From positions 6,014,001 through 6,078,000 of the forward strand of contig NZ_CP051685.1 in the NCBI RefSeq assembly GCF_012849555.1: a stretch of 64,000 nt of DNA, given 5' to 3'. Under the pieces are notes generated by a model. It was not told the DNA's origin and ran no database searches. It was given only the letters and a program-made list of their open reading frames with translations. Both the position numbers and the translations under genes were made by a program. This DNA comes from Massilia forsythiae (GTDB lineage Bacteria; Pseudomonadota; Gammaproteobacteria; Burkholderiales; Burkholderiaceae_D). Below, piece after piece: positions 7,943-16,037 of the stretch (position 1 is its first letter; the number at the start of each line of letters is the position of its first letter).

Positions 7943-9042
7943 CCGCCGTCCGCCTGGCCGGGCTGCGCCGCGCGCGCCCGGCACAGGTCGGCCCAGGCCT
8001 GCGCCTTGTCGGCGCCGCGCCGCAGTAGCTCGCCCGGATGCAGGGTCGCCACCAGCGCCAGTTCGGCGGCGTTCAGCGGCACCGCGTGCACGGCGCCGCG
8101 CGCCCCCGCCAGCGGTTCCGCGAGCGGCCGGCCGAGCAGCGTGTTGGCGGCGATCTGGCCCAGGGTCAGCACGGTGGCGGCACCGGTCAACGCCGCCTCG
8201 CGCTCCAGGTAGAGGCGGCAGGCGGCGGCTTCGGTCGCCGAGGGCGCGCGCTCGGCGCCGGCGGCGGTCAAGGGCCGGCACTTGATCAGGTTGGTGACAT
8301 AGACGTCGCGCTCGCGCCCCATGCCGACCGCGGCCAGCATGTTGTCGAGCAGCTTGCCGGGGTCGCCCGCCAGCGGCAATCGCGCCTTTTCGTCGGCGGC
8401 GGTGCTGGCGCCGGCGGCGACCAGCCAGCGCGCCGTCCGGGCGCCCGTGCCCGGCACCGGCGCCCGGCCGTCGCGGCAGGCGCTGCAGCGGCGGCAGGTG
8501 GCGATCGCCAGGTTCAGCTGGTCCCAGTCCATGGCCGCGATCTGTTCGGGCGTGGCGTCCGGCGCGGCGGGGCCGTCGTCCCAGGCCGATGCCTCCGGCG
8601 CCAGCGCGGATACCGCCTGCGCCACCGGCTGCAGCGGACGCGGCCCGGTCGGCGCCGGCGGCAGCGGCTGCGCGGTCTGCGCTGCGGCGGGACGCGGCGC
8701 GGCCGGCGGCTCCTGCTGCGTGCGCCCCTGCGGCGCCGCCTGCTGCAGCACAGGCGGCGAAACGGGCGGCGGACGGACGGCATCCGCCGCCTGCTGCGGC
8801 GCGGGCGGCGCCGGCTGCGCCGCAGCACGGGCTTCGGCACCGGCGCCCGACGGCGGATGCGCTGCGCCCTGCGAAGGCGCCGGCGCCACGGCGAACGCCG
8901 CTTCGGAAACGGCGACGTCATCGCCGCCGGCATCGCCCGCCTGCGCACCGGCAGCCGCTGCCGGCGCCGCACGCAGCCGCCACAGCGGCCCCAGGCCCAT
9001 CTCGGCCAGGAAGATGGCGTCGCGCTCGACAAATCCGTTCAT
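7939..9042 (-). CDS. uracil-DNA glycosylase-like protein (family 4 type) with Pro/Ala-rich N-terminus
   Basis: The 367-residue product has a short conserved start, a low-complexity Pro/Ala/Gln-rich linker of about 130 residues, and a C-terminal domain of the iron-sulfur uracil-DNA glycosylase superfamily. The four cluster cysteines are visible (CRRCSAC, then KCRPL and ACRLYL), as are PGKLLDNML and the distal TLHPGELLR motif. The usual first active-site motif GEAPG reads AAGAS here, so catalytic activity is doubtful or altered. The ATG at 9042 overlaps the rimI stop (ATGA). Alternative functions include a structural or damage-sensing role; the fold assignment is firmer than the activity. Confidence 0.8.
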   Translation of the reverse strand: MNGFVERDAIFLAEMGLGPLWRLRAAPAAAAGAQAGDAGGDDVAVSEAAFAVAPAPSQGAAHPPSGAGAEARAAAQPAPPAPQQAADAVRPPPVSPPVLQQAAPQGRTQQEPPAAPRPAAAQTAQPLPPAPTGPRPLQPVAQAVSALAPEASAWDDGPAAPDATPEQIAAMDWDQLNLAIATCRRCSACRDGRAPVPGTGARTARWLVAAGASTAADEKARLPLAGDPGKLLDNMLAAVGMGRERDVYVTNLIKCRPLTAAGAERAPSATEAAACRLYLEREAALTGAATVLTLGQIAANTLLGRPLAEPLAGARGAVHAVPLNAAELALVATLHPGELLRRGADKAQAWADLCRARAAQPGQADGG

Positions 9043-9578
9043 AGCGGGTACCTCATCACGATCGCATCCTCGCGCTTGCCGTCGTGCGCCGGATAATACC
9101 CCTTGCGCCGGCCGATCTCGGCGTAGCCGTAGCGCAGGTAGACCTGCAGTGCGCGTTCGTTGGACGGGCGCACTTCGAGCAGGATCGATGCCATGCCGCG
9201 CGCGCGGGCGCGCGCCGCGATGCGGTCCAGCAGCCAGCGCCCCAGGCCGGCGCCCTGGCGCGCGGCGGCCAGCGCCACGTCCAGCAGGTGGGCTTCGTCG
9301 AGCGCATACATCAACAGGAAATACCCGGCCAGCGCGCCCCCTGCGCCATCGGCTTGCGCGTCGCCATCGTCCGCGCACAGCACCCAGGCGTCGTAGCCGC
9401 TGGACAGCGAATCCACGAAATTGGCGCGGCTCCACGGATGCGGAAACACGCTGCATTCGAGCGCGTGGACGGCATCGACGTCGCCCGCCACCATCGGGCG
9501 CAGCGCCAGGCTCTGCGCCTGCAGCCCGGCCGGCGCGGCCGCGCCGGACACCCCGTCCCGTGCGAACCGGTCCATCAT
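9039..9578 (-). CDS. rimI: RimI-type ribosomal protein S18 alanine N-acetyltransferase
   Basis: A GNAT-fold acetyltransferase of 179 residues. The acetyl-CoA loop is recognisable as RQGAGLGRWLL and the C-terminal RimI signature as NERALQVYLRYGYAEIGRRKGYYP. RimI acetylates the N-terminal alanine of ribosomal protein S18. The gene begins with tandem ATGs at 9578/9575, the first overlapping the TGA of tsaB by four bases, which decides the start. The tsaB-rimI pairing is common in bacteria and supports the call. About 25 residues precede the GNAT domain; a later start at MVAGDVDAV is possible but would break the overlap. Confidence 0.92.
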   Translation of the reverse strand: MMDRFARDGVSGAAAPAGLQAQSLALRPMVAGDVDAVHALECSVFPHPWSRANFVDSLSSGYDAWVLCADDGDAQADGAGGALAGYFLLMYALDEAHLLDVALAAARQGAGLGRWLLDRIAARARARGMASILLEVRPSNERALQVYLRYGYAEIGRRKGYYPAHDGKREDAIVMRYPL

Positions 9579-10312
9579 CGGGCGCCCGCTCCCGGCGCCG
9601 CCGCATTCAGGGCCTGGCGCTCGGCGCTGGTGTACGCTACCTTGTTGCGCAGGTAGATCGGCTGCGCCGCATCGGCCGGCATTGCCCGGCCGTCCGCCAG
9701 TGCGCGCGCGCCCAGCAGCGCCAGCGCGCGCGCATGCGGCAGGATGTCGGCCAGGGCGCCCGCGGCGAAGGCCTGGCCGGCGAATGCATCCGGATAGGCC
9801 GTAAAACCGTTGCCGCAGGCGGCCAGCGCGGCGCCCTCGGGCAGCGCCAGCGGCGCCACCGCCTGCGGGGCGCACAGGGCCGGCGCGCTCACGGCTTCCC
9901 AGGCGCCGCCGACATGGCGGTATTGCGCCCAATAGACTTCGTTCATGCGCGCGTCCAGCACCGCCAGCACGTGGTCGGCGCCGCTGCGCGCGCGGCAGGC
10001 CTCGGCCATCGCTTCCAGCGTGACCAGCGGCAGCACCGGCAGGCCGGCGCCGAAGGCCAGGCCCTGGGCCACGCCACAGGCGGTGCGCACGCCGGTGAAG
10101 GAGCCGGGGCCGGCGCCGAAGGCGATCGCGTCGCAGTCGGCCAGCGCGATCCCGGCCTCGCGCAACAGTTCCTGCACCATCGGCAGCACGGATTGGGAAT
10201 GGGTGCGCACGCCGGCGCTTTCGCGCGCGCTGGCCTGGTTGCCGGCGGCGCTGTCGAACAGCGCGCACGAGGCGAGTTCGGAGGAAGTTTCGATTGCGAG
10301 GATGATAGCCAT
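9575..10312 (-). CDS. tsaB: TsaB, tRNA t6A biosynthesis protein
   Basis: TsaB is the non-catalytic partner of TsaD in forming N6-threonylcarbamoyladenosine at position 37 of ANN-decoding tRNAs. The 245-residue protein has the ASKHA-fold start ILAIETSSELASCAL, the IAFGAGPGSFTGVR motif near residue 60, and the YLRN motif near the C-terminus. Length is as expected. It heads a four-gene reverse-strand chain (rimI, uracil-DNA glycosylase-like, DUF1853) in which every junction overlaps by four bases. The divergent thioredoxin-like gene begins 62 bases away. Confidence 0.95.
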   Translation of the reverse strand: MAIILAIETSSELASCALFDSAAGNQASARESAGVRTHSQSVLPMVQELLREAGIALADCDAIAFGAGPGSFTGVRTACGVAQGLAFGAGLPVLPLVTLEAMAEACRARSGADHVLAVLDARMNEVYWAQYRHVGGAWEAVSAPALCAPQAVAPLALPEGAALAACGNGFTAYPDAFAGQAFAAGALADILPHARALALLGARALADGRAMPADAAQPIYLRNKVAYTSAERQALNAAAPGAGAR

Positions 10313-10374
10313 GCCGTATTTTAACCCGAGCGAAATCCCTGAAGGAATGCCGGCGCCATTGTAGAATCCCGTCC

Positions 10375-10800
10375 ATGCATTCCCTCACCCTCGAGTCCGA
10401 CAACCGCGACCGGGTCGCCGCCGTCCTCGGCGAAGGCGGCTGGATCGTCGCCTGCCTGTGCGCCGCCTGGTGCGGCACCTGCTCGTCCTGGCGCGCCGCC
10501 TTCGACGCCCTGGCCGCGCGCCATCCGGACAAGACCTTCGTCTGGATCGACATCGAAGACCAGGCCGCCGTGGTCGGCGAGCTCGACGTCGACAATTTCC
10601 CGACCCTGCTGCTGCAGCGCGGCGACACCGTCGCCTTTTTCGGCACCACGCTGCCGGACGCGCACGTGGCCGAGCGCCTGATCCAGTCCCAGGCCGGCGC
10701 CGACGCCGCCGAACTGGCGCGCCTGGCCGCTTCCAGCGCCGAGCGGCGCGGCTGGCAGCGCGAGTGCAACCTGCGCACCCTGCTGGCCGACGCCGCCTGA
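10375..10800 (+). CDS. thioredoxin-like protein
   Basis: The 141-residue protein has a thioredoxin fold with the redox motif AAWCGTCSSW (CGTC rather than the CGPC of Trx1) and the cis-proline segment NFPTLLL. It has no signal peptide, so it is probably cytoplasmic and may reduce disulfides or bind a partner protein. The C-terminal 30 residues, rich in Arg/Ala, extend beyond the core fold. The gene is divergent from tsaB. A possible TAGAAT -10 box ends within ten bases of the ATG, so the message may be nearly leaderless. The specific partner is unknown. Confidence 0.85.
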   Translation: MHSLTLESDNRDRVAAVLGEGGWIVACLCAAWCGTCSSWRAAFDALAARHPDKTFVWIDIEDQAAVVGELDVDNFPTLLLQRGDTVAFFGTTLPDAHVAERLIQSQAGADAAELARLAASSAERRGWQRECNLRTLLADAA

Positions 10801-10837
10801 CGCGGCAGGCGCCGCCGCAACGCCGTCCGCTGCGGCC

Positions 10838-13800
10838 TCAGCCGTCCTGCCGGACCGGCGCGTCCACTGCCGGCTGCGCCGGTGCGGCGCCGCCCTTGCC
10901 GCGCCGCGCCCCGACGCCCCATTGCGCCAGCAGCTGCGCCGCCGCCACCGGCTTGCCGTACAGGTAACCCTGGGCGCGCCGGCAGCCGTGGCGCAGCAGG
11001 AAGGCGGCCTGTTCCTCGGTTTCGACGCCCTCGGCGATCACCGACAAGTCCATGCTCTTGCCGAGCTGGATGATGGCGATGGCGATCGCGTTCTGGCTGG
11101 CGCCGTCGGCCGCCAGGTCCTTGATGAAGCTGCGGTCGATCTTCAGGGTCTGCACCGGCAATTGCTGCAGGTAGGCCAGCGAGGAATAGCCGGTGCCGAA
11201 ATCGTCGATCGCCAGTTGCACCCCGAGCCCGTGCAGGTCGTTGATGTACTGCAGCGCGTCACCGGTGTTCATGATCACCGATTCGGTCATTTCCAGCTGC
11301 AGGCGCTGCGGCGCCAGTCCGGTCTCGGCCAGCGCCCGGCCGACCAGCGGCGCCACGCCGCCGCGGTCGAACTGGCGCCCCGACAGGTTGACCGCCATCT
11401 TCGGCACGCGCAGGCCGGCGCGCTCCCAGCGCACCATCTGGCGGCAGGCTTCGTTCAGCACCCAGGCGCCGAGCTGGTCGATGAAGCCGGTTTCCTCGGC
11501 CAGCGGGATGAAGCGCGCCGGCGGCACCTGGCCCAGCTCGGCGCTGTTCCAGCGCACCAGCGCCTCGACCCCGGTCAGGCGCCCGCTCTCGATGTCCACC
11601 TGCGGCTGGTAGGCCAGCCAGATCTCGTGCTGCTCGATGGCGCGCCGCAGCAGCGCCTCCAGGCGCAGGCGCTCGACGCCCTCGCCCGCCATCGACGGCG
11701 CATACAGACGGTAGCCGTTGCGCCCCCTGGCCTTGGCCTGGTACATCGCCACGTCGGCATTCCGGATCAGCATGTCGAGATCGCCGGCATCCTGCGGGAA
11801 CAGGCTGATGCCGACGCTGCCGCTGACGAACAGTTCGTGGCTGCCCACCTGCAGCGGACGCTCGAACAGCTGCATCAGCATGTCCGCCACCTGGCGCGCG
11901 CCGCGTTCGCCGTCGACGTCCTCGACCAGCACGATGAATTCGTCGCCGCCCAGGCGTGCCAGCACGTCGCCGGCGCGCAGGCAGCCGGCCAGCGCTGCGG
12001 CCACCTGTTCGAGCAGGCGGTCGCCGGCCTCGTGGCCGAGGGTGTCGTTGACGTTCTTGAAGCGGTCCAGGTCGATGAACAGCACCGCCAGCTGGGTGCC
12101 GTCGCGCTCGGCCCGGCGCATCGCGCGTTCCAGGCTGTCGTGGAAGAACAGCCGGTTCGGCAGGCCGGTGAGCGGATCGTGGTGCGCCAGGTGGTCGAGC
12201 TTGTCCTGCGCCTCCCTGGCCGCGGTGACGTCCGAGAACACGCACACGTAATGGCTGACCGCGTCGTGCGCGTCGCGCACCGCCGACAGCGTCAGTTTCT
12301 CGAGGTAGCGCTCGCCGTTGCTGCGCGTGTTCCAGAGCTCGCCGCGCCAGAAGTCGGTGCCGGCCACGGCGCGCCACGGGGCATCGTCGACGCCTTGCGC
12401 GCCGCCGACGATGCGCGCCGGGCGCGTGCCCACCACCTCGGCCTCGGCATGCCCGGTGATGCGGGTAAAGGCGCGGTTGACGGCGACGACCGCGCCGCGG
12501 GCGTCGAGCACCATCACGCCGTCGGCGATATGCTCGAGCACCGTGGCAGCCAGGCGCAGTTTTTCCTCGGCCTGGCGCTGCTGGGTGACGTCGGCATACA
12601 CCCAGATGCTGCCGGCAGCGGCGGACGCCGGGTCGATGCGGCGGCCGCTCACGCGGCACCAGAACAGGCTGCCGTCGCGGCGCCGGCACTGCAGTTCGTC
12701 GGTATAGTCCTTGCCCGCCGCCAGCAGCGGCACGCTGGCGGCGCAGCCGCGCTCGAAATCGGCGATGCTGGGAAACAGCACGGCGATCGAATCGCCGGCC
12801 AGTTCGCCTTCCGCATAGCCGAACATGGCGTCGAAGTGGCGGTTGGTCGACACCACGCGGCGCTGATGCACGTGCAGGATGCCGAACATGACGTTGTCCA
12901 GCATCGCGCTCTGCTGCGCCAGCAGCGCCTCGATGCGCATTTCGTTGCGCTTGCGCTCGCTGACGTCCGAGATGATGCCGTCGACCCAGAAGGCGGCCTC
13001 GCCCCCGAAGCCGACCGGCTGGCCGCTCTCCAGCACCCAGCGCTCGACGCCGCCGGCGTCGCGGATGCGGTATTCGATCTGGTACGGCAGGCCGTCCAGC
13101 AGGGCCTGCTTGATCAGGCGGCGCTGCATGCGGCGGTCCTCGGGCACGGTGATGTCGGACCAGCGGTCGGTGCTGGCGCCGATGAACTTGTGCGCCGGGT
13201 AGCCGGTGATGTCCTCGATCGCCTCGCTGACGAAGTCGATCGTGACGCCGGGGCGCGCCCGGAACACCGCGCCCGGCACCTGCGCGACGATGGTGCGGAA
13301 ACGTTCCTCGCGCCGCTCGACGTCCTCGAACAGGGCGCGGATGGCGACCCGCATGCGCTCCATCTGCACGCCCAGCCGGCCCAGTTCGTCGTCGGCGCGC
13401 AAGGCCAGCGGCGTGGCGAAGTCGGCCTGCGCCAGCTTGTCGGAAAAGCGCGTCAGCGTGCCCAGCGGCGCCAGCAGCCGGCGCCGCAGCACCAGCGCGA
13501 TCAGCAGCAGCGACACCGCCAGCTGGCCCGCCAGCACCACCGCATAGCGCCAGCGCCGGGCGCGCAATTCATGCTGGCTGCGGCTGTCGTCGATCTCGAC
13601 CAGCACCTGGCCGACCGGCGCGTCGTGCGCCGTCACGTCGCGCTCGGCCTGCAGCACGCGGCCGGCCGGCGCCTGCGGCGCGCTCCGCTCGACCAGGTCG
13701 ACGCCGTCGCGGGTGCGCACCTGCACGCGCACCACCGCCGGATCGCGCATCACCGAATCTACCAGCAGGCGCGCCGCCTCGGCATCGGCGTTCCACAGCG

Positions 13801-14041
13801 GCTCCTGCATGCCGAGCGCCAGCATGTCGGCATCGCGCTGCAGGATGTCGTCCAATCCGTCCCGGGCGGCCTGGCGTTCCTGGACGCCGATCAGCAGATA
13901 ACCGCCGATCGCCGCCGGCACCACCAGGCCGCCGATCGCCATCAGCAGCAGGGCGCGCGACAGGGAGCGGCCCGGCAACCCGGCACGGCGCGTGGACAGG
14001 GCGCGCCGGAGGGCGCGTAACGGAGAAACCGTGGTGGACAT
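10838..14041 (-). CDS. membrane PAS-GGDEF-EAL c-di-GMP signalling protein
   Basis: A 1067-residue sensor. Two transmembrane helices (about residues 30-50 and 165-185) flank a periplasmic region, followed by a HAMP segment, three PAS domains (roughly 245-355, 375-490, 495-615), a GGDEF domain (about 625-785) and an EAL domain (about 795-1050). The cyclase site reads RLGGDEF (intact), and the phosphodiesterase site has GVEALVRW, DDFGTGYSS and AEGVET (intact). Both synthesis and hydrolysis of c-di-GMP are therefore possible; which dominates cannot be read. The ATG at 14041 gives a short basic cytoplasmic leader. It is a single gene; the ligand is unknown. Confidence 0.93.
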   Translation of the reverse strand: MSTTVSPLRALRRALSTRRAGLPGRSLSRALLLMAIGGLVVPAAIGGYLLIGVQERQAARDGLDDILQRDADMLALGMQEPLWNADAEAARLLVDSVMRDPAVVRVQVRTRDGVDLVERSAPQAPAGRVLQAERDVTAHDAPVGQVLVEIDDSRSQHELRARRWRYAVVLAGQLAVSLLLIALVLRRRLLAPLGTLTRFSDKLAQADFATPLALRADDELGRLGVQMERMRVAIRALFEDVERREERFRTIVAQVPGAVFRARPGVTIDFVSEAIEDITGYPAHKFIGASTDRWSDITVPEDRRMQRRLIKQALLDGLPYQIEYRIRDAGGVERWVLESGQPVGFGGEAAFWVDGIISDVSERKRNEMRIEALLAQQSAMLDNVMFGILHVHQRRVVSTNRHFDAMFGYAEGELAGDSIAVLFPSIADFERGCAASVPLLAAGKDYTDELQCRRRDGSLFWCRVSGRRIDPASAAAGSIWVYADVTQQRQAEEKLRLAATVLEHIADGVMVLDARGAVVAVNRAFTRITGHAEAEVVGTRPARIVGGAQGVDDAPWRAVAGTDFWRGELWNTRSNGERYLEKLTLSAVRDAHDAVSHYVCVFSDVTAAREAQDKLDHLAHHDPLTGLPNRLFFHDSLERAMRRAERDGTQLAVLFIDLDRFKNVNDTLGHEAGDRLLEQVAAALAGCLRAGDVLARLGGDEFIVLVEDVDGERGARQVADMLMQLFERPLQVGSHELFVSGSVGISLFPQDAGDLDMLIRNADVAMYQAKARGRNGYRLYAPSMAGEGVERLRLEALLRRAIEQHEIWLAYQPQVDIESGRLTGVEALVRWNSAELGQVPPARFIPLAEETGFIDQLGAWVLNEACRQMVRWERAGLRVPKMAVNLSGRQFDRGGVAPLVGRALAETGLAPQRLQLEMTESVIMNTGDALQYINDLHGLGVQLAIDDFGTGYSSLAYLQQLPVQTLKIDRSFIKDLAADGASQNAIAIAIIQLGKSMDLSVIAEGVETEEQAAFLLRHGCRRAQGYLYGKPVAAAQLLAQWGVGARRGKGGAAPAQPAVDAPVRQDG

Positions 14042-14278
14042 GAGCGAGAATGGGCGAGCGGCGGCGCAGTGGACGATGGCGGGCGAATACGACGAAATTG
14101 ATTATGCCCGTAATATTTCCTTGCGTCACTTACTAATACTATCGTGCGCAATGATAACCGCCGGATACGCGCCGCATGGCCGGCTTCATGCCGCATGCAC
14201 GGTTCGCACGCCCGTCCCGCGGCGCCGGGCGGGCGCACGCCGGGCTTGCTATGATAGACACCTTTGGAGATCAAAATC

Positions 14279-14785
14279 ATGACGATGTCGATGTACGCCG
14301 CCTCGGTGCCGGTGTTCCGCCAGATCCTGGGCAGCCTGGCCGCGATCCTGGAGAAAGCCGAGTCCCACGCCGACCTGAAGAAGATCGACCACGACGCCCT
14401 GCTGCAGGCGCGCCTGTTCCCGGACATGTTCCCGCTGCTGCGCCAGGTCCAGCTGGCCACCGATTTCGCCAAGGGCGCGGCGGCGCGCCTGGCCGGCATC
14501 GAGGTGCCGCGCTACGACGACGTCGAGCGCGACTTCGCCGGCCTGCAGGCGCGCCTGGCAAGGACCCTGGCCTTCCTCGACAGCGTGGAGCGCGAAGCGA
14601 TCGACGGCGGCGCCGCGCGCGAGGTGACGGTCGGAACGGGCGCCAACCAGCGCCAGTTCGCCGGCCTGCCCTACCTGCTGCACTATGCCCTGCCGCAGTT
14701 CTATTTCCACGCCACCACCGCGTACGACATCCTGCGCCACAACGGCGTCGACATCGGCAAGCGCGACTTCATCGGCAACGTCTGA
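14279..14785 (+). CDS. DUF1993 family protein
   Basis: A 168-residue protein of the DUF1993 family, a four-helix bundle related to DinB-like folds. The family pattern is visible in LFPDMFPLLRQVQLATDFAK and in the C-terminal FYFHATTAYDILRHNGVDIGKRDF. No enzymatic activity is established. I chose the ATG at 14279 because GGAG lies nine bases upstream. The stop is 22 bases from the convergent DUF1289 gene. A TATGAT-like box occurs about 30 bases before the start. Confidence 0.9.
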   Translation: MTMSMYAASVPVFRQILGSLAAILEKAESHADLKKIDHDALLQARLFPDMFPLLRQVQLATDFAKGAAARLAGIEVPRYDDVERDFAGLQARLARTLAFLDSVEREAIDGGAAREVTVGTGANQRQFAGLPYLLHYALPQFYFHATTAYDILRHNGVDIGKRDFIGNV

Positions 14786-14807
14786 ACCGGCTATCCTGTT
14801 TGACGGA

Positions 14808-15047
14808 TCAGGTATTCCGGCGCGGGTAACCCTGCGCCAGGATGCGCAGCCACACGCCTTCCTTCTGCTCGGCGCTCATCGACACCCAGTGCGCCACCTC
14901 GATCACGGTGCGGCCGCAGCCGCGGCAGACGTCGTCGAAGGTGGTCGAGCACACCGCCACGCAGGGCGTGTCCGGGCGCTTGGGCAGCGCGTCGACCGGG
15001 CAGGCCGGCCCCTCGCCGCAGTCGCGTTCAGCGGGCGGGGCCGACAT
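14808..15047 (-). CDS. DUF1289 family cysteine-containing protein
   Basis: A 79-residue protein with the DUF1289 pattern PCVAVCSTTFDDVCRGCGRT, four closely spaced cysteines suggesting a metal or iron-sulfur site, followed by a helix (HWVSMSAEQKEGVW). Function is unknown, although family members often sit beside other small DUF genes. The ATG at 15047 lies inside the last codons of the DUF1415 gene (20-base overlap), so translational coupling is likely. The only conspicuous ribosome-binding match is AAGG some 15 bases upstream. Confidence 0.85.
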   Translation of the reverse strand: MSAPPAERDCGEGPACPVDALPKRPDTPCVAVCSTTFDDVCRGCGRTVIEVAHWVSMSAEQKEGVWLRILAQGYPRRNT

Positions 15048-15603
15048 CGAGCTTGTCCCAGCCTTCATGACCGAGCGCTTCCATGGTGTCGATGTTCTTG
15101 TCGAAGATGTCGGCGGCGTCGGGAATCGCTTCCACGGCGCGGTCGATACTGTCCTCGCGCAGTAATTGCAGGATCGGATACGGGGCGCGGTTGGTGTAGT
15201 TCGAGATGTCGTTGGGATCGGTATCGGCGAACTGGTAATCCGGATGGAAATTTGCGACCTGCAATTCGCCATCGAGCTGCATGTCTTCGACCGCGGCGTC
15301 GACCACGTCCAGGAATTCATTGAAATCCAGGAAATCGTTCAATACGAACGGATGGATCAATAGTGTGGTGTCGACCTTGTCGGCATCGGTGTCGGCCAGT
15401 TCCTGCAGCTCGTTCATCAGGGTTTCCAGCAGTTCTTCCGGCGTGCGCGCCGGCGAGACGACGTAGCGGACCTGTTCCTTGACATACACGGCTTTGGCGA
15501 ACGGGCACAGGTTCAGGCCGATGACGGCGCGTTCGAGCCAGCGCCGGGTAGCGGCGACGATCTCGTCGTCGTCGGCATTGAGGTTGGCAACACTCATGGA
15601 CAT
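15028..15603 (-). CDS. DUF1415 family protein
   Basis: A 191-residue cytoplasmic protein with the DUF1415 N-terminal signature RWLERAVIGLNLCPFAKAVY and conserved VANFHPDYQFA and NRAPYPILQLLRE segments. The cysteine in NLCPFAK is invariant in the family as I know it. No biochemical function is established. Two close ATGs (15603, 15597) are possible starts; I used the outer one, and neither has a strong ribosome-binding site. Together with the overlapping DUF1289 gene it forms a two-gene reverse-strand unit. Confidence 0.85.
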   Translation of the reverse strand: MSMSVANLNADDDEIVAATRRWLERAVIGLNLCPFAKAVYVKEQVRYVVSPARTPEELLETLMNELQELADTDADKVDTTLLIHPFVLNDFLDFNEFLDVVDAAVEDMQLDGELQVANFHPDYQFADTDPNDISNYTNRAPYPILQLLREDSIDRAVEAIPDAADIFDKNIDTMEALGHEGWDKLDVGPAR

Positions 15604-16037
15604 GCTTTCAAAAATGACAAATTGCGTGGTGCAAAGACGGCATTGTACGCGCACTTTGCCACACCTCATAGGTCGGACCGGGCATGCGGGTAGCGTGGGA
15701 AACGCCGCGTCATGCACTGGTATTACCCGCCGCGGGCAAATCCTGCGAATATAAAAATACCAACTAAAACATTTGGCACCAATGCAATTTAGCTTACGAA
15801 ATCATTGATACACCCCAGTGTATGGCTTCCAAACACAAACTTTCCAAGGCAAAGACCACTCTGACGAACCCTATACTCCCATCTCGATCATTCAATTGAA
15901 ACAAGGTGTTATCAAAAGTAGTAGACAAAGTTTTTTGTAACCGCACCGACTTAATTCTTGACTGACTTGCGAACTGGTCCTTAAACTCCGCTTTCACTCG
16001 TCAGTTCTGACGTTCCTGGACGCAACACTGGAAAGCC
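15604..16037. other. AT-richer intergenic region upstream of mltD
   Basis: This 434-base gap, less GC-rich than its surroundings, separates the DUF1415 gene from divergent mltD. It must hold both promoters. A 67-codon reverse frame within it has no ribosome-binding site and no recognisable family, so I did not call it a gene. No repeat or RNA signature was recognised. Confidence 0.6.

Noticed and set aside
15794..15997. A 67-codon reverse frame in the gap upstream of mltD
   Set aside because: No ribosome-binding site or family, and it lies in AT-rich intergenic DNA that must hold promoters.
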